Assembly (NCBI GenBank): GCA_020443345.1
Contig: JAGRIH010000009.1
Location: forward strand, 1-64,000
DNA: 64,000 bases
Reading direction: 5' to 3'
Source: Halioglobus sp.
GTDB taxonomy: Bacteria; Pseudomonadota; Gammaproteobacteria; Pseudomonadales; Halieaceae
Shown: piece by piece, positions 9,422-18,511 of the stretch
Numbering within the stretch: position 1 is the stretch's first letter
Layout: every line of letters begins with the position of its first letter
Made by a program: the position numbers and the translations under genes
Notes under the pieces: generated by a model
Seen by the model: the letters and a program-made list of their open reading frames with translations, nothing else
Told to the model about the DNA's origin: nothing
Databases searched by the model: none

Positions 9422-9847
9422 TCACATGAAATCACTGGGGCTGAGCGGGGCGTCCTGGGTCCAGATCAGGTGGAGCGTGCGCTGGGCGATGCGCCAGCCC
9501 GCCGCGGTGCGCCGCAGCTCGTCCTCGTAGCGGATACCCCAGTCCATTTTCCACTCGCGGCCATCCTGACCGTCGTAGATATGCTCGGCCAGACAGTACA
9601 CTTCACTCGTGGCGGAATCGCCGGAAACATCTGCCATTACATTGTTAATGTGGTGCAGGGTACGCTTGTACTGCTCTATATGCCGCACGGCTGCGCGGAT
9701 GGCGTCCAGACCCTCACAGGGCGGTGTTTTCGGCAGTTGCAGCAGCCCGTCGGGCGTGAACACCCGGTCGAATTCGGCGTATTTGCGATGGTCCACGGTA
9801 TGGGCATAGCGACAGGCCAGTTGTTGAATGGCTAGCAGATCGTGCAT
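9422..9847 (-). CDS. SnoaL-like/NTF2-fold protein
   Basis: A 141-residue NTF2-fold protein of the SnoaL-like type, a fold used by small isomerases, hydratases and dehydratases, including ketosteroid isomerase. The N-terminal pattern QQLACRYAHTVDHRKYAEFDRVF, with later HHINNV and the C-terminal WRIAQRTL, is characteristic. The start at 9847 has AAGGAAGG upstream. It lies between two SDR genes. A steroid isomerase or hydratase role is possible but unproven; the classical KSI catalytic set was not assigned. Confidence 0.8.
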   Translation of the reverse strand: MHDLLAIQQLACRYAHTVDHRKYAEFDRVFTPDGLLQLPKTPPCEGLDAIRAAVRHIEQYKRTLHHINNVMADVSGDSATSEVYCLAEHIYDGQDGREWKMDWGIRYEDELRRTAAGWRIAQRTLHLIWTQDAPLSPSDFM

Positions 9848-9876
9848 AGCGCAACCTTCCTTATATTGCGGGGTTT

Positions 9877-10755
9877 CTATTCGGGGCTGATATCGAATGC
9901 CGCCGGCACCATGGCCGGCGTGTTGGACCAGTTCTCGACGCCGGGCTGCACCTTGTACCAGCCGCTGGCAGCCATGGTGCCGCCGTCGGCGTTGATGGTT
10001 TCCCCGGTGACGAAGCGCGACAGGTCGGAGGCCAGAAACAGGGCCACGTCGGCCTGTTCGTCGGGCTGCGCAAAGCGCCCCAGCGGCACCCAGCACTGGA
10101 CTTTGTCGCGCTCGGGCAGCCAGTCGTTCATCGGCGTCTGCGGCGTGTGCGTCATGTCCGGCGCCAGACAGTTGATCCGCACGCCAAAAGCACCGGACTC
10201 CACCGCCAGGCTGCGGGTAAAGTTGATCAGGCCCGCCTTGAAGGCGGAGTACACCGCGTTGCCGGGAATCCCGCGCTGTCCCTCCACACTGGAGACGTGG
10301 ATCACCGCGCCGCTGCGCTGCGCGTACATGGTTTCCAGAAACAGGCGGCTACAGCGCAGCACGTGCAGGAAGCTGATCTGGTACTGGGTGTCCCAGTCCT
10401 CTTCAGCGCTGTCGACAAAGCGCTTGTAGGGCATGAAGTGGCCGGCGTTATTCACCAGTATATCCACGCGGCCGGCGCCAAAAGCCAGCGCGTCGCGGTG
10501 TAACTGCGCGGTGACCGACTTGTCGCGGATATCACCCACCAGCGCCTCGGCGCTGCCGCCGACTGCGCGAATATCCGCGAGTGTGCGCTGCGCGCGTGCG
10601 GTGTCTATGTCACAGATGAACACCCGGGCGCCGGCGCGGGCAAAAGTGCGGCTGATGGCGCCGCCAATGCCGTCGCCGCCGCCGGTGACCACCGCCACCT
10701 TGCCGCGCAGCAGGCCGTTGCCGGCCGCAGCACCTGTCTCGGCATGTTCAGTCAT
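9877..10755 (-). CDS. Short-chain dehydrogenase/reductase
   Basis: A 292-residue SDR with the motif TGGGDGIGG, NNAG, and active-site Tyr/Lys in YSAFKAG. It ends in a roughly 35-residue tail after the usual INADGG motif. In the same operon as two LLM oxidoreductases upstream and a SnoaL protein 29 bases downstream. It probably works on a ketone/alcohol intermediate; no specific substrate can be assigned. Confidence 0.85.
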   Translation of the reverse strand: MTEHAETGAAAGNGLLRGKVAVVTGGGDGIGGAISRTFARAGARVFICDIDTARAQRTLADIRAVGGSAEALVGDIRDKSVTAQLHRDALAFGAGRVDILVNNAGHFMPYKRFVDSAEEDWDTQYQISFLHVLRCSRLFLETMYAQRSGAVIHVSSVEGQRGIPGNAVYSAFKAGLINFTRSLAVESGAFGVRINCLAPDMTHTPQTPMNDWLPERDKVQCWVPLGRFAQPDEQADVALFLASDLSRFVTGETINADGGTMAASGWYKVQPGVENWSNTPAMVPAAFDISPE

Positions 10756-10801
10756 CGGCTCGACCTCGCGCTATCAATAGTGTGGGTGACAGGGCTGCGG
10801 C

Positions 10802-11701
10802 TCAGGACTTCAACGCCTGCGCCACGGTTTGCATCACCGGGACAATCTCCTCGGGCTTGCGCGTCAGCGCCACCGGCAACATCTCGATCTGAGTTACCCC
10901 CGCCGCCACCTGGGCCTCGGCGTTGGCCAGGGAGGCGTCGATGTCCGCGCTGCCATCCGCGCGATAGGCAACGTTCAACGTAGCGCGTACCTGCAGTTCA
11001 TCGGAATCGCGGCCGGCCGCGGCAAACTCTTCCCGCAACTGCGCGATGGGCGCACGCAACTGCTGCGGGTCGTTAAATATCGGCAGCCAGCCCACGCCGT
11101 GTTCGACGATGAGGCGGCGGTTGGCGTCGGTGGGCGCCAGGCCAAACCACAGCGGCACACCGCCGGGCTGCACCGGCGCGGGCCGGCAGTAGATGTTTTC
11201 GAAGCGGGTGGTCTCGGAACTGAAGTTCGCCGGCGCATCGCGCCACAGTACCTTACAGGCGGCCACCTGGTCGCGCAGGCGCTGGCCGCGATCCTCGAAG
11301 GGAATACCCGAGGCTTCGTACTCCTCCCGTTGCCAACCGGTACCCAGGCCCAGATCCAGGCGGCCGCCGGACAGGGCATCCAGGGTCGCGGCCTGTTTCG
11401 CCAGCAGTACAGCCGAGCGCAGGGGACCGATGAGAATACCCGTTCCCAGGCGGATGGTGCGGGTGGCGGCCGCGATGGCCGACATGATCACCACCGGCTC
11501 CCACCAGTTGGCATCCGGCGCGGTGGGAAATTCGCCGTAGGGATACCTGTGGGTGTTCTCGCCCATCACCACGTGATCGGTAATATTCATCTGATCGTAG
11601 CCCATGGCCTCGGCCTGGCCCACCAGGTCGATCACGGCGCGCATATCGCCGCCGTGGAAATGCTCCAGCCCGTAGATACCCAGGGTCAATTTTACGTTCA
11701 T
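10802..11701 (-). CDS. LLM-class (luciferase-like) flavin/F420 oxidoreductase
   Basis: A 299-residue TIM-barrel protein of the bacterial luciferase superfamily. The core LGTGILIGPLRSAVLLAKQ, LSGGRLDLGLGTGW and WFGLAPTDANRR blocks are typical. Members use FMN or F420 for monooxygenation or hydride transfer. The start at 11701 has AGGAG nine bases upstream; an outer ATG seven codons earlier lacks this. Adjacent to another LLM gene (30 bases) and downstream of the KstD-like gene. Cofactor is uncertain, since most gammaproteobacteria lack F420. Confidence 0.85.
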   Translation of the reverse strand: MNVKLTLGIYGLEHFHGGDMRAVIDLVGQAEAMGYDQMNITDHVVMGENTHRYPYGEFPTAPDANWWEPVVIMSAIAAATRTIRLGTGILIGPLRSAVLLAKQAATLDALSGGRLDLGLGTGWQREEYEASGIPFEDRGQRLRDQVAACKVLWRDAPANFSSETTRFENIYCRPAPVQPGGVPLWFGLAPTDANRRLIVEHGVGWLPIFNDPQQLRAPIAQLREEFAAAGRDSDELQVRATLNVAYRADGSADIDASLANAEAQVAAGVTQIEMLPVALTRKPEEIVPVMQTVAQALKS

Positions 11702-11731
11702 ACGCCGTGTACTCCTTACCACCGTGTGGGA

Positions 11732-12601
11732 TTACCAGTGCTGGATCACATCCTCGGCAAAACGGCGCAGGCTGTCCAGTTTGCCCTGCAGGTCGAGACC
11801 GGGGTCGTAGGCATTCCAGGGGGCAATGCAGATATCCGTGACGCCCAGTTCATCCAATCCGCGCAGTTCATCCAGACTTCTGGCCCCGGTGTAGGACACG
11901 TGGACCTCGAAATCGTCCCGCGCAGCGCTGCCGTACTCGGCACGGAACGCATCGAGCTCGCCGATCATGCCCTGCAGTTCATCGAACTCGGCGTTGGCGG
12001 AGATCCAGCCGTCGCCCAGGCGCGCGGCGCGGCGCAGGGCGGGTTTGGCATGGCCGCCGATCAGGATGGGTACCGGGCGCTCGGGCACCGGGGACAGTTT
12101 CATCGGGCCAAACTGATAGTTGTCGCTGGCGTATTCGAAATAGTCGCCGCTCATGGCGCCGCGGATAATGGCGATACACTCGTCCAACAGCTTGCCGCGC
12201 CGCTCAAAATCGACGCCGTTGTAAGTGAAGTCCTCCTTCCAGGGGCTCAGCCCCGCGCCCAGGGCGATGCGGTTGCCGCTGACCACGGCCAGTGAACTCA
12301 GCGACTTGGCCAGGATCAGCGGCTGGCGCACGGGCACTTTCAACACCGCGGGGTAGAAGCGCAGCGTTTTAGTGACCGCCGCCATTTGTGCCATGGCGAC
12401 AAAGGGCTCGATCACCGGCACGCCGTCCAGCGCCTGGCGCACGGTGTCCGTATCCAGATAGGGGTACTCCGACTCGGTGATGGAGGGGAAGAAAATACTG
12501 TCCGGAATACAGACGGACGTCCAGCCGCTCTCCTCGGCCGCCGGGGCGATCGTCTGGTAGTGCTGGTAGCCCCCCAAACCCATACTCAGTGTAAAACGCA
12601 T
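11732..12601 (-). CDS. LLM-class flavin/F420 oxidoreductase
   Basis: A 289-residue luciferase-like oxidoreductase starting MRFTLSMGLGGYQHY, with ILAKSLSSLAVVSGNRIALG, GLSPWKEDF and ILIGGHAKPALRRAARLGDGW. AGGAGT lies eight bases before the ATG. Its C-terminus (LGVTDICIAPW) resembles that of the partial LLM gene at the right edge (LGVTDLQVTPW), marking the two as one subfamily. Located between the KstD-like gene and another LLM gene. Substrate unknown. Confidence 0.85.
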   Translation of the reverse strand: MRFTLSMGLGGYQHYQTIAPAAEESGWTSVCIPDSIFFPSITESEYPYLDTDTVRQALDGVPVIEPFVAMAQMAAVTKTLRFYPAVLKVPVRQPLILAKSLSSLAVVSGNRIALGAGLSPWKEDFTYNGVDFERRGKLLDECIAIIRGAMSGDYFEYASDNYQFGPMKLSPVPERPVPILIGGHAKPALRRAARLGDGWISANAEFDELQGMIGELDAFRAEYGSAARDDFEVHVSYTGARSLDELRGLDELGVTDICIAPWNAYDPGLDLQGKLDSLRRFAEDVIQHW

Positions 12602-12706
12602 TGGACTGTACTCCTGTGGATTATTGCCGTCGTTACTGGCGCGCTTACTTCCCTCGTGTGGAGCGACCTCGGGGCAGGTGCATAGCGCCGCTGCACGCGC
12701 GGACTG

Positions 12707-14407
12707 TCATTCGGCGGCTGCGCCGATCATATGGTTGACAGCGAGATAAGCAAAGGTCATGGCCGGGCCGAGCGTACAGCCGGCGCCGGGATACTTGTCG
12801 CCCATCACCGAGGCGGCACTGTTGCCGACGGCGTAGAGCCCGCGGATGGCATTGCCCGCCTCGTCCAGCACCTGGGCGTCGTTGTCGGTGACCAATCCGC
12901 CCTTGGTGCCGATATCCCCGGGATAGATTCTGGCGCCAAAAAAAGGCGGCTCGTCGATCGAGGCCAGGCAGGGATTGGGCGTCACCGAGGGGTCGCCGTA
13001 GTAGCGATCGTGGTCGTTGTCACCGCGATGAAACTCCTCGTCGCTACCCTGGCGCGCATAGCGGTCCATGCGCGCCGCCGAGGCCTCCAGCCCGGCCGGG
13101 TCGATATCGAGTTTCAGCGCCAGTTCCCGCAGTGTGTCGGCCTTGACCATCAGTCCGCGCCGGAATAACTGGCGGTGCATCCAGTCCGGGGTGTAGGAGC
13201 GCTGCAGCAGGGGACCGAACATGTAGTTCTTGCGGTAGCGGCTGTCGAAGATGGCGAAAGCCGGAACGCAGTCGTGGCCGCGCTCGCGAGCACGATAGAA
13301 TTGTTCCCCATAACTGTTGTAGGTGATGGCCTCGTTCATGAACCGCTCGCCGGTGCGATCGACCAGCATCAGGCCCGGCTTGGATTTTTCGGTGAACAGC
13401 ACAAAGTTCTGCTCGAAGCCATCCACCTTGAACACCGGCGCCCACCAGGCTTCATCCATCAGTTTCACGGCCGCGCCCAGGTCCATCGCCTGGCGAATCA
13501 GGTCGCCGGTGTTGTGCGGATTGCCCGCGCTCCACTGGGCACTGGTGGGCTGTGGCAGGTACTGTTCGCGCATGGCCTGATTGGCCTCGAAACCGCCGGC
13601 GGCAATCACCACGCCACGACGCGCCAGCACGCGCACCATCTGCTGCCCGTCGCGCTGCACCATCAGACCAGTGACCCGGTCGCCCTCGTGCAGCAGCTCG
13701 CGCACCGGCGCGTTGAGCCACAGCGGCACGCCGCGCTCGCGCAGCGCCAGCCACAGACCGCCGATCAGTGCATTGCCCTGGGTCAGGCGCCGGTCCCGAG
13801 TGCCGCGCAGCCGCCCCGGAATATCCAGGAAGTACTTCAGAAATATCCTGGCGAGTGTTTTTTTCCAGCCCGGCGCCGTCGCCAGGATCGCCGAGCCCTC
13901 GACGATACTCATCGCCACCATGCCCATGGCCTTGGACTGGCGCGGCGTCTCCACCATGTCGTAGAGCGCATCGCCCATGGGCCGGCCATCGATCGGCAGC
14001 GCATCCAGCGCGCGTCCGCCCGACTTCCAGCCCGGCAAATCCGGGTAGTAGTCGGCGTAACCGGCTACCGCGATATACTGTACAGGGGATGACTCCATGA
14101 GAAAGCGGAGCATTTGCGGCGCGTTGTCGATGTAGGTGTAGAGCGCTGCATCGTCTACCCGATCATCGATCAGGGTACGCAGGTATTCAAAGGCCTCTTC
14201 GCGCGAATCGCTGATCTCCACTGCGGCCATGAGTTCATTTCGGGGAATCCACAGCCCCCCGCCGGACTTGGCCGAGGTGCCGCCAAACTGCGCACCTTTT
14301 TCCAGCACCAGCACCGACTGCCCCAGGTAAGCCGCGCGCAGCGCGGCGAGCAGCCCGCCTGCGCCGGTACCGACCACGACAACATCATAGGTTTCTTCCC
14401 GAGCCAT
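12707..14407 (-). CDS. KstD-like 3-ketosteroid dehydrogenase family flavoprotein
   Basis: A 566-residue FAD enzyme of the fumarate reductase/3-ketosteroid dehydrogenase superfamily. The dinucleotide motif VVVGTGAGGLLAALRAA is at about residues 10-26 and ends in a LEKG acidic position. The C-terminal block GLYAVGNSAASVMG plus YPGAGCTLGPAMTFAYLA has the Tyr and the second Gly (about 539 and 543) that correspond to the catalytic Tyr-x-Gly-x-Gly of KstD enzymes. Start at 14407 from GGAA upstream. KstD introduces the 1,2 double bond in ring A; TesI-type Delta4(5-alpha) enzymes are close relatives, so the position of desaturation is not certain. Lies directly after the Mo-hydroxylase genes in the same operon. 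Confidence 0.78.
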   Translation of the reverse strand: MAREETYDVVVVGTGAGGLLAALRAAYLGQSVLVLEKGAQFGGTSAKSGGGLWIPRNELMAAVEISDSREEAFEYLRTLIDDRVDDAALYTYIDNAPQMLRFLMESSPVQYIAVAGYADYYPDLPGWKSGGRALDALPIDGRPMGDALYDMVETPRQSKAMGMVAMSIVEGSAILATAPGWKKTLARIFLKYFLDIPGRLRGTRDRRLTQGNALIGGLWLALRERGVPLWLNAPVRELLHEGDRVTGLMVQRDGQQMVRVLARRGVVIAAGGFEANQAMREQYLPQPTSAQWSAGNPHNTGDLIRQAMDLGAAVKLMDEAWWAPVFKVDGFEQNFVLFTEKSKPGLMLVDRTGERFMNEAITYNSYGEQFYRARERGHDCVPAFAIFDSRYRKNYMFGPLLQRSYTPDWMHRQLFRRGLMVKADTLRELALKLDIDPAGLEASAARMDRYARQGSDEEFHRGDNDHDRYYGDPSVTPNPCLASIDEPPFFGARIYPGDIGTKGGLVTDNDAQVLDEAGNAIRGLYAVGNSAASVMGDKYPGAGCTLGPAMTFAYLAVNHMIGAAAE

Positions 14408-14426
14408 CAACCGTTCCTTATGGTGA

Positions 14427-14442
14427 CAGTGCCGCGGCACTG
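14427..14442. promoter_or_regulatory. 16-bp perfect palindrome upstream of the KstD-like gene
   Basis: CAGTGCCGCGGCACTG reads the same on both strands and lies 20 bases before the KstD-like start, in a 125-bp gap that follows the molybdenum subunit gene. A TTGACA-like hexamer occurs further upstream on the minus strand. It could be an operator or an RNA hairpin. Confidence 0.4.
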
Positions 14443-14532
14443 GTTTGCGCGGCACGAACCGCGACGAATGACACGCTGGTTGAATTTGGTGTCAATATCA
14501 ATTTAGCGGCCAGCGCCAGGCGCCCACCGGCG

Positions 14533-16944
14533 CTAAGTGCCGGCCTCCCTGATCAAGTTCCAGATACGACTGGGCGAGGCGGGGGTCTCCCGCACCTTCA
14601 CCCCCAGGGGCTGCAGCGCATCGTTGATGGCGCAGATCACCGCCGCCGGGGTAATGTGTATCGAGCCTTCGCCACAGCCCTTGGCACCCAGCGGGGTAAA
14701 GGGTGACGGCGTCACCACAGCGCCCTTCTGCGTGATGGGCACCTCGTGCAATGTCGGCATCAGGTAATCCGCGAAGGTGGAGACCAGTGGCTGGCCGTCT
14801 TCGGTATAGACATACTGTTCCAGCAGCGCCGCACCCACACCCTGGGCCACGCCGCCCTGCACCTGGCCCTCGACGTTGGCCGGGTTGAGGCGCGTGCCGC
14901 AGTCATCGACGATAACGTACTTGAGTATTTCGGTCACGCCGGTGTCGGGATCAACTTCCACCAGCACCACATGGGTGGCGTTGGCGGCGGTGAGGTAGCT
15001 CTTGCAGCGCCCCTGTTCGTCCGGCTCGGTGCGACCCGGCGGCGTCCACACATGGGTGGCGCCGGGGTGCGGGTCCATATCCGGCGGCAGCAGATCGCTG
15101 CGCGCCAGCATGGTGCCCGCCAGGTCGGCCAGGCCCAGTTGCGCTTCCGGACGCTCGCGCATGCGCACTGCGCCCCCCGCCAGTTCCAGGTCGTCGGGCT
15201 CACACTGTAGCAGCACCGCGCCAACACGGCGAAACTTCTCGGCAATCTTGTGACAGGCACCCAGTACGGCGCCGGTGAGCGCGACGCCCACGCGGCTGCC
15301 GCCGGGGCCGAAATGCGGCGGCGCCGCGTCGCTGCTGGCGCAGACCACGCGCACCGCGTCCATCTCCAGGCCGAAATAATCGGCCACCACCTGCGCCGCC
15401 ACCGTGTACTGCCCCTGGCCTTCCAGGGCAAAGCCCACGGTAACGGTCACCTGTCCCAGCATATCGAAATTGACCCGCGCGCCTTCGGGGACGCCGACGC
15501 CCTGCACCCCGGCGGTGCGGTAGGCGTTCCAGTCGAACACGCCGGGCTCCACCGTGCTGACCACGCCGATGCCCAGGTAGCGGCCCTCGTCGCGCGCCGT
15601 TTGCTGCTGTGCCCGAAGCGCCTCGTAATCGGCCATCTGCAGCGCCCGGGCCAGCACTTCGGGGTAGTTGCCGCTGTCGTATTCGTTGCCGCTGGGGATG
15701 GTGTAGGGGAACTGCTCCGGCTGGATGTAGTTGCGCCGGCGAATCTCCGCGCTGTCGATACCCAGTTCGCGCGCGGCGCTGTCCATCAGGGTCTCCAGCA
15801 CCAGGTTGTGCGGCGGCGGCCCGTAGCCGCGGTAGGCAAAGGTGGGCGCGCGGTTGGTGGCCACCACGGTCAGGTCGTACTGCGCCGCCTGGATCCGGTA
15901 GGGTCCGGTAAAGGCCGCCAGCGGCTTGGCCACCGAGATCGTACCATAGCCCTCGGCGCCGGCGCCCTGGTCATCCAGCAGCTTTACCTTGAGGCCGGTC
16001 ACCGTGCCGTCGGCCATGACCGCCAGCGCCGCCTCGTAATAGCGGTCCCAGCTCTGGCCGCCGCCGGCCAGCAGGTACTCCGCGCGGTCCTCGATGTACT
16101 TCACCGGCCGGCCGCCGGCCTTGCGCGACAGCAGGGCCGAAATGTCGGTACCGCGCGGCCCGCCTTTGCCGCCGAAGCTGCCGCCGTGGGGGTGGGCGAT
16201 AATGCGCACCTTGTTCGAGGGCAAATTCAGCGATGCTGAGCGTCCCAGCACCATGAAACTGGGCGTCTGGTAGGAGCCGCGGCAGGTCAGACTGTTGTCT
16301 GCGAGATTCCACTGGCTGATACAGCCGAAGGTCTCCATGGGGTTGGCGCCGACCCGGTTCCAGCGGAAGGTCTCGCGCACGATGTGATCGGCGCGCTCGA
16401 ACAGAGGCTCCACCTCGCCCCAGTCGTAGACCCGCTGCAGCATGACGTTGCTGTTTTGATTTTCAAACAGCAGCGGGCTGTCAGCGGCGATCGCGGCCGG
16501 CGCATCGGGCACCGCCGGCAGCACCTCGTATTCCACCTCCACCAGCTCACAGGCGTCCTCGGCAATGTAGCGATCGGTGGCGGCAATCGCCATCACGGGC
16601 TCGCCGACAAAGCGCGCCTTGTCCACTGCCAGGCAGTAGGCGCCCCACCCTTCGGGCGCCGTCACCACGGGGTTGCACCAGCGCTTGACGTCCTCGCCGG
16701 TGAGCACCGCCACCACGCCGGGCAGCTGCCGGGCAGCGGTGGTATCGATGCTGACAATGCGGGCGTGCGGGTGCGGACAGCGCAAAATGGCCGCGTGCAG
16801 CATGCCCGGCAGCGTCACGTTGTCGATAAACTCGACACTGCCACTGACCAGCGCGGGATCCTCGATCCGCCTGACCTGCTGCCCGACGAAACGGGGCGAC
16901 TCGGTGGGCAGTTCATACAGGGAATTGTTCATGTCGGTCGTCAT
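14533..16944 (-). CDS. Xanthine-oxidase-family molybdopterin-binding (large) subunit
   Basis: An 803-residue catalytic subunit of a CoxLMS-type molybdenum hydroxylase, which inserts water-derived oxygen into an activated C-H bond. The molybdopterin segment GGSFGGKGG is at 254-262 and the catalytic Glu of GAKGCGEG is near 759. The active-site loop reads AYRGYG (370-375). It lacks the AYRCSFR loop of true CO dehydrogenase and differs from the form II AYRGAGR, so CO oxidation is unlikely. Third in the medium-small-large order and directly followed by a KstD-like gene. Substrate unknown; a ring or side-chain hydroxylation in the same pathway is inference. Confidence 0.88.
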   Translation of the reverse strand: MTTDMNNSLYELPTESPRFVGQQVRRIEDPALVSGSVEFIDNVTLPGMLHAAILRCPHPHARIVSIDTTAARQLPGVVAVLTGEDVKRWCNPVVTAPEGWGAYCLAVDKARFVGEPVMAIAATDRYIAEDACELVEVEYEVLPAVPDAPAAIAADSPLLFENQNSNVMLQRVYDWGEVEPLFERADHIVRETFRWNRVGANPMETFGCISQWNLADNSLTCRGSYQTPSFMVLGRSASLNLPSNKVRIIAHPHGGSFGGKGGPRGTDISALLSRKAGGRPVKYIEDRAEYLLAGGGQSWDRYYEAALAVMADGTVTGLKVKLLDDQGAGAEGYGTISVAKPLAAFTGPYRIQAAQYDLTVVATNRAPTFAYRGYGPPPHNLVLETLMDSAARELGIDSAEIRRRNYIQPEQFPYTIPSGNEYDSGNYPEVLARALQMADYEALRAQQQTARDEGRYLGIGVVSTVEPGVFDWNAYRTAGVQGVGVPEGARVNFDMLGQVTVTVGFALEGQGQYTVAAQVVADYFGLEMDAVRVVCASSDAAPPHFGPGGSRVGVALTGAVLGACHKIAEKFRRVGAVLLQCEPDDLELAGGAVRMRERPEAQLGLADLAGTMLARSDLLPPDMDPHPGATHVWTPPGRTEPDEQGRCKSYLTAANATHVVLVEVDPDTGVTEILKYVIVDDCGTRLNPANVEGQVQGGVAQGVGAALLEQYVYTEDGQPLVSTFADYLMPTLHEVPITQKGAVVTPSPFTPLGAKGCGEGSIHITPAAVICAINDALQPLGVKVRETPASPSRIWNLIREAGT

Positions 16945-17007
16945 AATCAGTCTCTAGTTGAAACAGCCTGTGCCATCACCCGGCGACACCCGGGCGCCGC
17001 GCCCGGT

Positions 17008-17520
17008 TTAAGCCTCGGCGGGAGACGCCGCGTCCACAATGGTACCCTCGCGCATCATCTGCGCCGCCAGTTGCACCGACTCCAGTATGGACTGGTAACC
17101 GGTACAGCGGCACAGGTGGCCGCCCAGGGCGTCCGCGATTTCATCGTCAGACGGATTGGGGTTGCCCTGCAGCAACTCGGCGGTGCTGATCAGGAAGCCC
17201 GGGGTACAGAAACCGCACTGCAGGCCGTGCCGGTCGATGAAAGCCTGCTGCACCGGGTGCAGTTCGCCGTTCCGGCTCAAGCCCTCGACTGTGGTCAGCT
17301 CGGCGCCGTCGGCCTGCACCGCGAGCATCAGGCAGGAGCGCATGGACGCACCGTTTACCAAAATGGTGCAGGCGCCGCAAACGCCGTGTTCGCAGCCCAC
17401 GTGCGTGCCGCCCAGCGACAGGTCGTGGCGCACGAAGTCGGCGAGCGTCAGGCGGGCGTCCACCTCGCGCTGGTAGTTCACGCCGTTGACGGTAACGCTG
17501 ATTTGATGCCGGGTGGTCAT
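17008..17520 (-). CDS. Mo-hydroxylase [2Fe-2S] small subunit
   Basis: A 170-residue iron-sulfur subunit that relays electrons from molybdenum to FAD. Eight cluster cysteines are visible: 43, 48, 51 and 63 (plant-type ferredoxin cluster, GCEHGVCGACT) and 102, 105, 137 and 139 (CGFC and CRC motifs). Length and spacing fit CoxS-type subunits. The start at 17520 is supported by similarity of the first residues (TVNG). The large-subunit start lies 63 bases downstream. Confidence 0.92.
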   Translation of the reverse strand: MTTRHQISVTVNGVNYQREVDARLTLADFVRHDLSLGGTHVGCEHGVCGACTILVNGASMRSCLMLAVQADGAELTTVEGLSRNGELHPVQQAFIDRHGLQCGFCTPGFLISTAELLQGNPNPSDDEIADALGGHLCRCTGYQSILESVQLAAQMMREGTIVDAASPAEA

Positions 17521-17578
17521 CGTACAAAACCTCTTTTCGTTGGATCGCGCCTGCGCGCAGTCGGGTGCGGGGCCTGCC

Positions 17579-18457
17579 TCAGGCAGCGCTGCGCGCGACG
17601 GCCTCGGCCAGCCCCCTGGCGACCAGCACCGCCACCAGTTGCCGGCGGTAATCGGCGCTGGCGTGCACATCGCTGGACGGTTCCTCCAGCGCGGCGGCGC
17701 CGGCGTGGCCCGCCTCCTGGAACAGGGCGCTATCCAGCGCCTTACCATCCACCACTTGCTCCGCCTCGGGCAGGCGCAAGGCAGTCGCGCCGACCCCGAA
17801 GGCCACGATACGCGGCGCGCGGCACACGCCGTTTTCAACCCGGAGGGTGACGGCGACGCCGGCCATGGCAAAATCGCCGTGGCGGCGGGCGATTTCCTGA
17901 AACGACCAGCCGGTTCCCGCAGGCAGGGCGGGCACGCGTATTTCCGTCAACACCTCGGTGGTGTCCAGATCGGTGGTCATGTAGGTGATGAAAAAGTCCT
18001 GGGCCGCGACACGGCGCTCGCCGTCGGGTCCCACGACCTTCAGCTCCATGTCCAGGGCGATGGCCGCGGCCGGGTATTCGGAGGCGGGGTCCGCCTGAGT
18101 GAAGGAGCCACCGAAGCTGCCCCGGTTGCGGATCTGCCGGTGTCCGACCAGTCGGGTCGCCGCGTGCAACAGCGGCTGGCGCCGCTGCACCAGGGGCGAG
18201 TCCTCGACCGCGCTCTTGGTGGTCATGGCGCCGATCGCCAGGGTGTCGCCCTCCTCGCGGATATAGTTGAGGTCCGCCAGCTTGCGCAGGTCCACCAGCG
18301 CTTCCGGGCGCGCCACGCGCAGGCTGAGCATGGGCAGCAGGCTCTGGCCGCCGGCCAGCACCTTGGCGTCGATATCGTCGTTTTCGAGACGTTGCAGCAG
18401 CGCCACCACATCGCTGAGCGTATCGGGGGCGTAGTAATCAAAGGGAGCGGGCTTCAT
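17579..18457 (-). CDS. Mo-hydroxylase FAD-binding medium subunit
   Basis: A 292-residue CoxM-type flavoprotein that passes electrons to an acceptor. The first FAD motif is AGGQSLLPML near residues 37-46; the second is IRNRGSFGGSF followed by DPASEYPAAA, matching the family pattern RNRGT.GG...ADP. Gene order M-S-L on one strand gives a complete three-subunit enzyme. Upstream is a crotonase gene 54 bases away. Confidence 0.9.
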   Translation of the reverse strand: MKPAPFDYYAPDTLSDVVALLQRLENDDIDAKVLAGGQSLLPMLSLRVARPEALVDLRKLADLNYIREEGDTLAIGAMTTKSAVEDSPLVQRRQPLLHAATRLVGHRQIRNRGSFGGSFTQADPASEYPAAAIALDMELKVVGPDGERRVAAQDFFITYMTTDLDTTEVLTEIRVPALPAGTGWSFQEIARRHGDFAMAGVAVTLRVENGVCRAPRIVAFGVGATALRLPEAEQVVDGKALDSALFQEAGHAGAAALEEPSSDVHASADYRRQLVAVLVARGLAEAVARSAA

Positions 18458-18511
18458 CGCAAATACTCGTTACAAAGCTATGTTGTGGGTAACCGCCGAA
18501 CCTCGTGTTCC

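Noticed and set aside
17008..17871. Extended iron-sulfur subunit including the CoxM region
   Set aside because: Conserved CoxS sequence begins at 17520; upstream part overlaps the real CoxM frame.
14533..18457. Carbon monoxide dehydrogenase
   Set aside because: Large subunit loop is AYRGYG, not AYRCSFR; treat as a CoxLMS-type hydroxylase of unknown substrate.
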